This document shows positions 14,855-24,300 of a stretch of DNA of 64,000 nucleotides, in pieces. The translations under genes and the position numbers were made by a program. Source of the DNA: Salvelinus alpinus (lineage: Eukaryota > Chordata > Actinopteri > Salmoniformes > Salmonidae); contig NW_027256058.1 in the NCBI RefSeq assembly GCF_045679555.1, forward strand, positions 22,071-86,070, given 5' to 3'. Positions within the stretch are counted from its first letter, which is position 1; the number at the start of each line of letters is the position of its first letter. The notes under the pieces were generated by a model, which did not search any database, was not told the DNA's origin, and saw nothing but the letters and a program-made list of their open reading frames with translations.

Positions 14855-16528
14855 CAATGTTGCAACTTGTTGAAAACTGTCCACAGTGTTCCTATCATCC
14901 TGATTAAACAGTACTGAAAAAAAATTCACTTACAGAGTGCATCAAACATGATTTAGAGCTTGTTTATGGAAAAGTGTTTATTTCTGTATTTCAACATGAT
15001 TTGGAGCTTGTTTTTGAAAAGTGCTTATTTCTGTATTTCAACATGATTTGAAGCTTGTTTTTGAAAAGTGCTTATTTCTGTTTTTCAACATGATTTAGAG
15101 CTTGTTTTTGGAAAAGTGTTTATTTCTGTATTTCAATGTTGCAACTTGCTGAAAACTGTCCACAGTGTTCCTATCATCCTGATTAAACAGTACTGAAAAA
15201 AAAATCACTTACAGAGTGCATCAAACATGATTTAGAGCTTGTTTATGGAAAAGTGTTTATTTCTGTATTTCAACATGATTTGGAGCTTGTTTTTGAAAAG
15301 TGCTTATTTCTGTATTTCAACATGATTTGAAGCTTGTTTTTGAAAAGTGCTTATTTCTGTTTTTCAACATGATTTAGAGCTTGTTTTTGGAAAAGTGTTT
15401 ATTTCTGTATTTCAATGTTGCAACTTGCTGAAAACTGTCCACAGTTTTTCTATCATCCTGATTAAACAGTACTGAAAAAAAATTCACTTACAGAGTGCAT
15501 CAAACATGATTTAGAGCTTGTTTATGGAAAAGTGTTTATTTCTGTATTTCAACATGATTTGGAGCTTGTTTTTGAAAAGTGCTTATTTCTGTATTTCAAC
15601 ATGATTTGAAGCTTGTTTTTGAAAAGTGCTTATTTCTGTTTTTCAACATGATTTAGAGCTTGTTTTTGGAAAAGTGTTTATTTCTGTATTTCAATGTTGC
15701 AACTTGCTGAAAACTGTCCACAGTGTTTCTATCATCCTGATTAAACAGTACTGAAAAAAAATTCACTTACAGAGTGCATCAAACATGATTTAGAGCTTGT
15801 TTATGGAAAAGTGTTTATTTCTGTATTTCAACATGATTTGGAGCTTGTTTTTGAAAAGTGCTTATTTCTGTATTTCAACATGATTTGAAGCTTGTTTTTG
15901 AAAAGTGCTTATTTCTGTTTTTCAACATGATTTAGAGCTTGTTTTTGGAAAAGTGTTTATTTCTGTATTTCAATGTTGCAACTTGCTGAAAACTGTCCAC
16001 AGTGTTCCTATCATCCTGATTAAACAGTACTGAAAAAAAATTCACTTAGAGTGCATCAAACATGATTTAGAGCTTGTTTATGGAAAAGTGTTTATTTCTG
16101 TATTTCAACATGATTTTGAGCTTGTTTTTGAAAAGTGCTTATTTCTGTATTTCAACATGATTTAGAGCTTGTTTTTGGAAAAGTGTTTATTTCTGTATTT
16201 CAATGTTGCAACTTGCTGAAAACTGTCCACAGTGTTCCTATCATCCTGATTAAACAGTACTGAAAAAAAATTCACTTACAGAGTGCATCAAACATGATTT
16301 AGAGCTTGTTTATGGAAAAGTGTTTATTTCTGTATTTCAACATGATTTGGAGCTTGTTTTTGAAAAGTGCTTATTTCTGTATTTCAACATGATTTGAAGC
16401 TTGTTTTTGAAAAGTGCTTATTTCTGTTTTTCAACATGATTTAGAGCTTGTTTTTGGAAAAGTGTTTATTTCTGTATTTCAATGTTGCAACTTGCTGAAA
16501 ACTGTCCACAGTGTTTCTATCATCCTGA

Positions 16529-16532
16529 TTAA
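16529..16532. repeat. Left TTAA target-site duplication
   Basis: This TTAA belongs to the satellite core (the GATTAAACAG stretch) and is repeated at 21370-21373. Removing the element together with one TTAA rebuilds the normal core sequence exactly, which is the expected signature of piggyBac insertion. Confidence 0.97.
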
Positions 16533-16546
16533 CCTCTTGGGAATAC
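16533..16546 (+). repeat. Left terminal inverted repeat
   Basis: The element begins CCTCTTGGGAATAC directly after the TTAA. It matches the inverted right end at 9 of 14 positions, including the last three bases TAC. A run of nine to ten C residues follows at once, which has no counterpart at the other end. Fish piggyBac elements commonly begin with a CC-rich terminus after TTAA, which I state from memory. Confidence 0.7.
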
Positions 16547-17211
16547 CCCCCCCCCTCCCTTCAATTTCCGCCTGAAGACATACCCAAATCTAACTGTCTC
16601 TAGCTCAGGCCCAGGAGCAAGGATATGCATATTCTTGGTACCATTTGAAAGCAAACACTCTGAATTTTGTGTAAATGTGAATTGAATGTAGGAGAACATA
16701 ACACAATAGATCTGGTTTAGATAATACAATGAAAAAAACATACGTTTTTTCATTTTAATTGTTGTATCATCATAATAAAAATGAACAAGATAAAACAAAC
16801 ATCTAGATATGAATGTGGGAACAATTTCAGTGCAAAACATAAGAAGGCAACAGTGCTTGTGCAAAGTTTCAGAATGATAACTTCCAAAATGAGTGTGCTA
16901 CATGACATTTATCATGAGGTCACCCAGGTGTCCCACACAAGTAGCCAAAATGTACCCAAGTGGCCAAATTGGTGAAGGTATACATTCTGAAACAAATAAC
17001 TATATACAAAATACCTAAATGGTATTCTAACACCCCCCCAAATAAAATCTATGAAAAAAAATAAAAAAAATATTAGGATTTTTTTTTATAAAGAAAATAT
17101 TGGAATTTCTCTTATAAAAATGTTTTCCAAAAAATGAATAAAATATACATTTACAAAATAACATGGTTGACTATTTACACTTTCAATACTTGGAAGACCC
17201 TCAGTCCTCTA
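16547..17211. other. Left subterminal non-coding region of the transposon
   Basis: There is no credible gene in this 665-bp AT-rich stretch. It lies downstream of the transposase stop codon and so would be 3' UTR plus subterminal DNA. A possible minus-strand ATTAAA polyadenylation signal is at 16754-16759, about 960 bp past the stop codon. A-rich and T-rich runs occur at 17041-17105. The sequence resembles left-end segments of abundant salmonid piggyBac-like elements as I remember them, but this is recollection and not an alignment. Confidence 0.6.
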
Positions 17212-17714
17212 TCAAATCAAATGTATTTACATAGCCCTTCCTACATCAGCTAATATCTCAATGTGCAATACAGAAATCCAGCCTAAAACCCCAAACAGCA
17301 AGCAATGCAGGTGTAGAAGCACGGTGGCTAGGAAAAACTCCCTAGAAAGGCAAAACCTAGGAAGAAACCTAGAGAGGAACCAGGCTATGAGGGGTGGCCA
17401 GTCCTCTTCTGGCTGTGCCGGGTAGATATCACAGTGGTTGTAGAGGGTGCAACAGGACAGCACCTCAAGAGTAGAAATGAACAGTTTAGGTAGGGTTCCA
17501 TAGCTGCAGGCAGAACAGTTGAAACTGGAACAGCAGCAAGGTCGGGTGGACTGGGGACAGCAAGGAGTCATCATGCCAAGGGGTCCTGACGCATGGTCCT
17601 GGGGCTCAGGTCCTCAGAGAAAGAAGGAGAGAAAGAGAGAGCATACTTAAATTCACACAGGATAAGACAGGAACAGTACTCCAGATATAACATAACCCCA
17701 CCCACTTTGCCAAA
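17212..17714. repeat. Interspersed salmonid-type repeat inside the transposon (degraded)
   Basis: From TCAAATCAAATGTATTTACA to CACCCACTTTGCCAAAGC the sequence agrees closely with a very common dispersed repeat of salmonid genomes as I remember it. Recognisable stretches include the one around AAACCCCAAACAGCAAGCAA, the GAACCAGGCTATGAGGGGTG segment, and GGACTGGGGACAGCAAGGAG. Compared with the remembered consensus it has internal deletions. It ends about three bases beyond the transposase stop codon at 17718, so it occupies the start of the 3' UTR. Frames in it (such as 17227-17574 minus) are not genes. I do not know its formal name. Confidence 0.6.
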
Positions 17715-17717
17715 GCT

Positions 17718-19434
17718 CTACACAATATTCTGCTGCTGATGCCAGATGCCATAGCAGTCTCTCTCTGATGTAAAGCAAAGGGTCACCGAGCATGTGGTGC
17801 ATGTGATGGGCGACTTCATCTTGCAAACAACACAGCAACGCCTCCATGCTGTGCCCTTTTGGCCCTTAGGCACATTCATGTCTGCACAAATATATCTGGG
17901 CAGATGAACACTTGTGGCAGGAGCAGAAGGAACAGGGCTTGGTGCAGTGGTGCTGTAGCCAGCAAGCTCCTTGATGAGCTGCTCTCTGAAGGCTTTCTGT
18001 GTGAGGAAGGGCTTTCCACAGCTCTTAGCCATTTCCTTATGTAGGATGAATGCATTCACCACAGCAATGTCGACAAAATGATAGAAGAAAGTCTTGTACC
18101 ATCGCATTGTTTTATGCAGAACATTATAATAGCCTATTAGCGCATCTGATAGGTCCACACCTCCCATGCTCTTGTTGTAGTCCTTCACTGCAGTTGGAAT
18201 GGGGACATTTTTGGTGGTCCAATGCCCAGTACCATCCTTGATACGCCGGGCAACATGATCCCCATTGAAGGACTTGTGTATAGTTGAACACATCACGACT
18301 TCCCTGGTGTCCATCCACTTTACAAAAAGCAGACCATCTTCGCGTATCCATCGCATGGCCCCCCGCTCAGCCCGCTTCGGCATGTCGTTCACCTTGGTCT
18401 TCGGAAAGCCCACCCGGTTGGTGCGAATGGTGCCACAAGCCCACACTTCCCGCTTCCTCAGGTCTGTGAACAGGGTAGGGCTTGTGTAGAAGTTATCCAC
18501 AAACAGTTTGTAGCCCTTCCCTAGCAGTTGGAAATCCAATAACTCCATCACAGAGTCATAGCTAAGTCCCTTACCACTTGCACAAGTGTTCTTCCCCTCA
18601 TAGACAAAGAAATTGCATGTGTAGGCACACACAGAATCAGCCAAAACAAACAGCTTGTAACCCCACTTGGTTGGCTTGTTACGCATGTATTGTTTGAGGC
18701 CAATTCTGGCCTTTGAGGCTACCATCCTCTCATCTATTGACACGTTCTGGGCTGGCTGAAAGTAGGTCTTGCAGGCCTCAACAATGCTGGAGTAGAGAGG
18801 TTTGATTTTGCACAGTCTATCAAACGTTGCTGTGCCTTTCTTCTTGTCATTCTCTTCATCAACCTTTGGGTCACTGATGTGAAGAGCCTGTGAAACAACC
18901 AGAAACCTTTTGCAGGACATAACAGCCATGGGGAAAGGCAGTTGGTAGAGTGATGACGTCTTCCAGTAGTCAGTCAGGCTTTTCAGCTTCACCAGCCCCA
19001 TGTAGATGACCAGTGAAAGGTAGCAGTAAAAGTCTGACATGGATACGGGCTTCCATGCTACCTTTTTGCCTGCCTGCTTCTTCTTCCCAAACTTATTCGT
19101 GTTAGACACGAGTGAACCTACAACAGAATGGGTGAAAAACAACTGGAAAAGCTCAAGTGGGCTGTATGTTGTGCTCGCGTTCACCTGAGGTCCAGGCTCC
19201 CTTTTCGGTCGGAAAGTTGGCTGGGGTGGCTCCACATCATCTTCCAGGACAGTGTGCCAACGCCCTTCTGTCCCTTCTCTAGCAGGTGGCACACTTCCCC
19301 TCTTCCGCCTCTTTGTCGGTGCCCTCACACCGGTAGATGGCCCTGAGACAGCAGGGGTCCGGCTGGAAGAACAAGTTGGCGCTGGGGGCTCTGCTGGGGG
19401 CTCTGCTGGGGGCTCCCAGTCGGAATCAGTGCCA
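17718..19434 (-). CDS. piggyBac transposase, exon 2 (catalytic and cysteine-rich domains)
   Basis: This exon encodes residues 62-633 of an inferred 633-residue transposase, which cuts the element out and inserts it at TTAA in the nucleus. It starts after an acceptor CACAG at 19435-19439 and stops at TAG 17718-17720. An EPPA-repeated, disordered N-terminal stretch is followed by a basic cluster KRRKR (residues 103-107, possible nuclear localisation signal). The DDE_Tnp_1_7-type domain spans roughly residues 151-525. The three catalytic aspartates of the family appear in SIDER (D296), FVDNFYTS (D375) and MGGVD (D489), with a further Asp at 492 and the conserved Trp in MRWY (W507). The C-terminal cysteine-rich zinc domain has CVVC (596/599), CTTC (607/610), C615, C622 and H627. 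Length is close to the 594 residues of the Trichoplusia ni enzyme. No frameshift or internal stop is seen. A frame beginning at ATG 19445 would start inside the intron and is not the preferred start. Confidence 0.93.
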
Positions 19435-19500
19435 CTGTGAATCAATTAGAATAGTTTCACATATGAGCCCTGTATCAACAGGTATAATAAACATATGCAT

Positions 19501-19530
19501 TTTTATTTATATATATATAGAGAGAGAGAG
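19501..19530. repeat. TA/GA microsatellite
   Basis: A run of TTTATTTATATATATATA passes into about seven GA dinucleotides. It adjoins the first 140-bp intronic repeat unit, which itself begins with a shorter GAGAGAG stretch, so it may be an expanded edge of that unit. Confidence 0.85.
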
Positions 19531-19546
19531 AACAGGGAATAAAAGA

Positions 19547-20171
19547 CACACTGGTCTCAAAACATATGTGGCAATGCTACCATAATACTATCAAAGTACA
19601 GTACACATGCTGGCTAGCTGTTTGTGTTGGCTGCTACATTCTACAGAAAGACATTTTTATTTAGAGAGAGAACAGGGAATAAAAGACACACTGGTCTCAA
19701 AACATATGTCTTTTATTCCCTGTTCTCTCTCTAAATAAAAATGTATTTCTGTAGAATGTAGCAGCCAACACAAACAGCTAGCCAGCATGTGTACTGTACT
19801 TTGATAGTATTATGGTAGCATTGCCACATATGTTTTGAGACCAGTGTGTCTTTTATTCCCTGTTCTCTCTCTAAATAAAAATGTCTTTCTGTAGAATGTA
19901 GCAGCCAACACAAACAGCTAGCCAGCATGTGTACTGTACTTTGATAGTATTATGGTAGCATTGCCACATATGTTTTGAGACCAGTGTGTGGCAATGCTAC
20001 CATAATACTATCAAAGTACAGTACACATGCTGGCTAGCTGTTTGTGTTGGCTGCTACATTCTACAGAAAGACATTTTTATTTAGAGAGAGAACAGGGAAT
20101 AAAAGACACACTGGTCTCAAAACATATGTGGCAATGCTACCATAATATTTTCAAAGTACAGTACACATGCT
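19547..20171. repeat. Alternating 140-bp inverted/direct repeats in the transposase intron
   Basis: A 140-bp unit occurs in the order forward, inverted, inverted, forward, partial forward. The forward copy is 19547-19686; a 22-bp spacer (19687-19708) repeats its beginning; inverted copies are 19709-19848 and 19849-19988; a forward copy, out of register by part of a unit, is 19989-20128; a 43-bp partial copy is 20129-20171. The first forward and first inverted copies are complementary along 140 bp with one mismatch seen near 19744. In the pre-mRNA they would form a long hairpin with a 22-base loop, and a second hairpin centres near 19977. The near-identity suggests recent origin. The minus-strand frame 19731-19928 in it is not a gene. 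Confidence 0.93.
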
Positions 20172-20320
20172 ACATGCTTACAAGCGTACCCTCACAATGA
20201 ATAGGCCACGTGTACGTTACAAATTTCATAACATTTGCATATATTGCAACTAAAACGTAAATACTATCACAAATAACATTTTATATTACAAACAACGGCA
20301 TTAGCATGACGAGAACTTAC

Positions 20321-20505
20321 CAATCCAAAACGATATCCTCTCCTTCCAAGAAATATGCCTCCGTTTCAGAATCATAAGAGGCAGCTCCCACAGATTCGTC
20401 GTCAGATAACATTTCTGTATCCGAATCACGATCAATTTCTTCTAAAATTGCCTCTACATTGCTATATCTGGTCTTGGACTTAGCTTTCCCAGACTTATTC
20501 GCCAT
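20321..20505 (-). CDS. piggyBac transposase, exon 1 (acidic N-terminus)
   Basis: Exon 1 encodes the first 61 residues and two bases of codon 62. The chosen start is ATG at 20505-20503, with A at -3 and G at +4 in a favourable context. The open frame extends upstream to a GTG at 20553, but no other ATG is available there. The peptide starts [11 protein letters not shown], which is basic, and then turns strongly acidic, with [11 protein letters not shown] and a Glu-rich stretch. That is typical of piggyBac-family N-termini, which are variable and partly disordered. It has no catalytic residues of its own and is joined to exon 2 across an 886-bp intron with matching phase. The splice is inferred from sequence alone, without transcript evidence. 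Confidence 0.82.
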
Positions 20506-20681
20506 GATTTTCGATGAAAATATAGTTGAAGATGCACGTTGCCGAAATAACACTGCGCGTAATAGCTTTCAGTCCGTCGTCGTTGAAATGCGATTTCAAA
20601 AGACTCCTGTTGCGCACACGTTCTCCAAGTGAGTTCGTCTCCAAACAAATTACCATTTGATAGTGCCTTTTACCTCTGTTC
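20506..20681 (-). promoter_or_regulatory. Probable 5' UTR / proximal promoter of the transposase
   Basis: This stretch lies between the exon 1 start codon and the nearest CCAAT box. No clear TATA box is seen on the minus strand, so initiation may be dispersed. Minus-strand frames 20454-20648 and 20495-20683 overlap it but have no recognisable content. Confidence 0.45.
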
Positions 20682-20771
20682 ATTGGCTATCTAACCAGCT
20701 AGATTTCAAGACGATGAGTGGTCATTGGGTTAAAATACAGTCAATCAAAGAGACAATGGTCATCCGATTGG
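20682..20771 (-). promoter_or_regulatory. Three evenly spaced CCAAT boxes upstream of the transposase
   Basis: Minus-strand CCAAT lies at 20682-20686 (AGCCAATGA, a full NF-Y-type match), 20724-20728 (CCCAATGA) and 20767-20771 (ACCAATCGG). Their spacing is 42 and 43 bp, and they lie about 180-270 bp before the start codon. All three have the same orientation as the gene. This is a plausible core promoter region for the transposase; use by NF-Y is inferred from the motif only. Confidence 0.55.
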
Positions 20772-21005
20772 TGAGCAAATGAGGTCGGAGGTCGTTGTCT
20801 TCCAATCGTTTTTTTCGGATCAATACGTCCCGCAAAATGGCCCATCAAGTTTGGTTGTGTTACAAACAAACAGTTGATTTCAATGAAACCTAACTTGACT
20901 GGATAACGTCAGGTTTAGTCAGTGTATTTAGGTCGGATGTTTCGCCAAAACTTTTATGACATGAAATTCAACGACATAAGCGTTCACAAAATGTTTCGTT
21001 TTAGG
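20772..21005. other. Right subterminal region, no gene seen
   Basis: No convincing coding region is visible here. The stretch separates the CCAAT-box group from the outward-facing TATA/ATG segment and may hold regulatory DNA for either direction. Confidence 0.5.
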
Positions 21006-21094
21006 CTATAAAAAATGGATTTAACCGAACAAAAGACCATTCAGTGTGTAACAATGAGCCTTGGGATTGCAACCAGAGAAGATTTTCCACAGGT
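21006..21094 (+). promoter_or_regulatory. Outward-facing TATA, ATG and splice-donor segment
   Basis: On the plus strand CTATAAAAAA (21006-21015) overlaps an ATG at 21015. The frame stays open for 26 codons to CCACAG|GTAAAC, a good splice donor with GT at 21093-21094. A second in-frame ATG is at 21054, where a transcript started about 30 bases after the TATA-like motif could use it. The short peptide (MDLTEQK...) matches nothing I know. Related salmonid elements, as I recall them, keep a similar conserved segment ending in AGGTAA. It could be a short leader exon directed out of the element into the satellite, or just conserved terminal DNA needed for transposition. Confidence 0.35.
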
Positions 21095-21355
21095 AAACCA
21101 TTTCTTTCAATGCAATCTGTGATAATGTTACGCTGGTGCTGGTTGGAAAAGTATTTATTTATGGAGCGCTGAGCTCAGATAATCACATCCTATTCTTTCG
21201 CAGTAAATCATTTTTTAAATCTGACAACGCAGTTAGATTAGCAAGATTCAAGGCTTTTGAAGCATGTGAGACACTTTTATTTTCATGAATGTTTAATATG
21301 ACTATTTGTGGCGATCACCGTAAGTTGTCTATTTTCAAACCCGGATCCGGGATCC
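21095..21355. other. Right subterminal region with GGATCC palindrome
   Basis: No gene is seen. Close to the end lies the perfect 10-bp palindrome CCGGATCCGG at 21341-21350, followed by a second partly overlapping GGATCC-like half. Such subterminal repeats can bind transposase in piggyBac elements, but there is no equivalent motif at the left end, where a C-run occurs instead. Confidence 0.5.
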
Positions 21356-21369
21356 GTACTCGTTAGAAG
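21356..21369 (-). repeat. Right terminal inverted repeat
   Basis: The inverted right end reads CTTCTAACGAGTAC and agrees with the left terminus at 9 of 14 positions. It lies directly against the second TTAA. Confidence 0.65.
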
Positions 21370-21373
21370 TTAA
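21370..21373. repeat. Right TTAA target-site duplication
   Basis: This is the second copy of the duplicated target site; the sequence after it (ACAGTACTG) continues the satellite core at exactly the base where the left copy was interrupted. Confidence 0.97.
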
Positions 21374-24300
21374 ACAGTACTGAAAAAAAATTCACTTACA
21401 GAGTGCATCAAACATGATTTAGAGCTTGTTTATGGAAAAGTGTTTATTTCTGTATTTCAACATGATTTGGAGCTTGTTTTTGAAAAGTGCTTATTTCTGT
21501 ATTTCAACATGATTTGAAGCTTGTTTTTGAAAAGTGCTTATTTCTGTTTTTCAACATGATTTAGAGCTTGTTTTTGGAAAAGTGTTTATTTCTGTATTTC
21601 AATGTTGCAACTTGCTGAAAACTGTCCACAGTGTTTCTATCATCCTGATTAAACAGTACTGAAAAAAAATTCACTTACAGAGTGCATCAAACATGATTTA
21701 GAGCTTGTTTATGGAAAAGTGTTTATTTCTGTATTTCAACATGATTTGGAGCTTGTTTTTGAAAAGTGCTTATTTCTGTATTTCAACATGATTTGAAGTT
21801 TGTTTTTGAAAAGTGCTTATTTCTGTTTTTCAACATGATTTAGAGCTTGTTTTTGGAAAAGTGTTTATTTCTGTATTTCAATGTTGCAACTTGCTGAAAA
21901 CTGTCCACAGTGTTCCTATCATCCTGATTAAACAGTACTGAAAAAAAATTCACTTACAGAGTGCATCAAACATGATTTAGAGCTTGTTTATGGAAAAGTG
22001 TTTCTTTCTGTATTTCAACATGATTTGGAGCTTGTTTTTGAAAAGTGCTTATTTCTGTATTTCAACATGATTTGGAGCTTGTTTTTGAAAAGTGCTTATT
22101 TCTGTTTTTCAACATGATTTAGAGCTTGTTTTTGGAAAAGTGTTTATTTCTGTATTCCAATGTTGCAACTTGCTGAAAACTGTCCACAGTGTTCCTATCA
22201 TCCTGATTAAACAGTACTGAAAAAAAATTCACTTACAGAGTGCATCAAACATGATTTAGAGCTTGTTTATGGAAAAGTGTTTATTTCTGTATTTCAACAT
22301 GATTTGGAGCTTGTTTTTGAAAAGTGCTTATTTCTGTATTTCAACATGATTTGAAGCTTGTTTTTGAAAAGTGCTTATTTCTGTTTTTCAACATGATTTA
22401 GAGCTTGTTTTTGGAAAAGTGTTTATTTCTGTATTTCAATGTTGCAACTTGCTGAAAACTGTCCACAGTGTTTCTATCATCCTGATTAAACAGTACTGAA
22501 AAAAAATTCACTTACAGAGTGCATCAAACATGATTTAGAGCTTGTTTATGGAAAAGTGTTTATTTCTGTATTTCAACATGATTTGGAGCTTGTTTTTGAA
22601 AAGTGCTTATTTCTGTATTTCAACATGATTTGAAGCTTGTTTTTGAAAAGTGCTTATTTCTGTTTTTCAACATGATTTAGAGCTTGTTTTTGGAAAAGTG
22701 TTTATTTCTGTATTTCAATGTTGCAACTTGCTGAAAACTGTCCACAGTGTTCCTATCATCCTGATTAAACAGTACTGAAAAAAAAATCACTTACAGAGTG
22801 CATCAAACATGATTTAGAGCTTGTTTATGGAAAAGTGTTTATTTCTGTATTTCAACATGATTTGAAGTTTGTTTTTGAAAAGTGCTTATTTCTGTTTTTC
22901 AACATGATTTAGAGCTTGTTTTTGGAAAAGTGTTTATTTCTGTATTTCAATGTTGCAACTTGCTGAAAACTGTCCACAGTGTTCCTATCATCCTGATTAA
23001 ACAGTACTGAAAAAAAATTCACTTACAGAGTGCATCAAACATGATTTAGAGCTTGTTTATGGAAAAGTGTTTATTTCTGTATTTCAACATGATTTGGAGC
23101 TTGTTTTTGAAAAGTGCTTATTTCTGTATTTCAACATGATTTGAAGCTTGTTTTTGAAAAGTGCTTATTTCTGTTTTTCAACATGATTTAGAGCTTGTTT
23201 TTGGAAAAGTGTTTATTTCTGTATTTCAATGTTGCAACTTGCTGAAAACTGTCCACAGTGTTTCTATCATCCTGATTAAACAGTACTGAAAAAAAATTCA
23301 CTTACAGAGTGCATCAAACATGATTTAGAGCTTGTTTATGGAAAAGTGTTTATTTCTGTATTTCAACATGATTTGGAGCTTGTTTTTGAAAAGTGCTTAT
23401 TTCTGTATTTCAACATGATTTGAAGTTTGTTTTTGAAAAGTGCTTATTTCTGTTTTTCAACATGATTTAGAGCTTGTTTTTGGAAAAGTGTTTATTTCTG
23501 TATTTCAATGTTGCAACTTGCTGAAAACTGTCCACAGTGTTCCTATCATCCTGATTAAACAGTACTGAAAAAAAATTCACTTACAGAGTGCATCAAACAT
23601 GATTTAGAGCTTGTTTATGGAAAAGTGTTTATTTCTGTATTTCAACATGATTTGGAGCTTGTTTTTGAAAAGTGCTTATTTCTGTATTTCAACATGATTT
23701 GAAGCTTGTTTTTGAAAAGTGCTTATTTCTGTTTTTCAACATGATTTAGAGCTTGTTTTTGGAAAAGTGTTTATTTCTGTATTTCAATGTTGCAACTTGC
23801 TGAAAACTGTCCACAGTGTTTCTATCATCCTGATTAAACAGTACTGAAAAAAAATTCACTTACAGAGTGCATCAAACATGATTTAGAGCTTGTTTATGGA
23901 AAAGTGTTTATTTCTGTATTTCAACATGATTTGGAGCTTGTTTTTGAAAAGTGCTTATTTCTGTATTTCAACATGATTTGAAGCTTGTTTTTGAAAAGTG
24001 CTTATTTCTGTTTTTCAACATGATTTAGAGCTTGTTTTTGGAAAAGTGTTTATTTCTGTATTTCAATGTTGCAACTTGCTGAAAACTGTCCACAGTGTTT
24101 CTATCATCCTGATTAAACAGTACTGAAAAAAAATTCACTTACAGAGTGCATCAAACATGATTTAGAGCTTGTTTATGGAAAAGTGTTTATTTCTGTATTT
24201 CAACATGATTTGGAGCTTGTTTTTGAAAAGTGCTTATTTCTGTATTTCAACATGATTTGAAGTTTGTTTTTGAAAAGTGCTTATTTCTGTTTTTCAACAT

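Larger units (their letters stand above)
1..16532 (+). repeat. Left part of the 279-bp satellite array
   Basis: Tandem head-to-tail copies of an AT-rich 279-bp monomer fill this stretch, roughly 59 units, and it opens in mid-unit so the array continues beyond the window. Each monomer has an 88-bp core (beginning CAATGTTGCAACTTGC and ending GAGTGCAT) followed by four related 47-49 bp subrepeats. Copies differ by a few substitutions, by the length of an A-run in the core, and by gain or loss of whole subrepeats, for example 232-bp units at 1814-2045 and 2881-3111. Marker variants include GTGTTTCTATC in place of GTGTTCCTATC, GAAGTTTG in place of GAAGCTTG, and CTTGTTG in place of CTTGCTG. I do not recognise the satellite family. 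A centromeric or other heterochromatic location is possible but nothing in the sequence proves it, and I saw no CENP-B box. No coding gene is supported here. Confidence 0.97.
19435..20320 (-). other. Intron of the piggyBac transposase gene (886 bp)
   Basis: On the minus strand the donor is TG|GTAAGT at 20320 and the acceptor is TTCACAG|T ending at 19435. Both exon ends are in matching phase: exon 1 leaves two bases (TG) and exon 2 supplies T, giving a Cys codon and an unbroken frame. A branch-point-like CTAAT lies about 14 bases before the acceptor AG, rather close, and the polypyrimidine tract is weak. Without splicing, the exon 1 frame hits a TAA inside the donor itself. The intron carries the 140-bp inverted repeats described separately. 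Confidence 0.82.
16533..21369 (-). mobile_element. Complete piggyBac-family DNA transposon inserted in the satellite
   Basis: This 4837-bp element interrupts the satellite and is bounded by a TTAA duplication, the target specificity of the piggyBac superfamily. It carries one transposase gene, read right to left on the minus strand, with two exons. The ends are only weakly inverted: 9 of the first 14 bases agree between the left terminus and the reverse complement of the right terminus. Because the transposase frame is open with all recognised catalytic residues, and because both ends and the target duplication are present, the copy could be autonomous. It also contains a degraded interspersed repeat after the stop codon and a block of inverted 140-bp repeats in the intron. 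The base composition of exon 2 is clearly more GC-rich than the satellite around it. Membership of the superfamily is secure, but the named family is not determined. Confidence 0.95.

Noticed and set aside
16529..16864. 111-codon minus-strand frame at the left end of the transposon, and the plus-strand frame 16781-16975
   Set aside because: Both are in AT-rich subterminal DNA, and the first runs through the poly-C stretch into the terminal repeat. Neither has any recognisable feature.
17227..17574. 115-codon minus-strand frame
   Set aside because: It lies inside a dispersed repeat in the transposon's 3' region, and the translation has no recognisable content.
17859..19585. Plus-strand frames opposite the transposase (for example 18265-18489, 19128-19346, 19252-19440)
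   Set aside because: These are antisense shadows of a clearly coding exon, and none has a recognisable domain.
19731..19928. 65-codon minus-strand frame in the intron
   Set aside because: It is made of two copies of the 140-bp intronic repeat read through, so it repeats itself and is not a separate gene.
20506..20553. Upstream extension of exon 1 to position 20553
   Set aside because: The codon there is GTG, and the first ATG in this frame is at 20505 with a good context; the added residues resemble nothing in the family.
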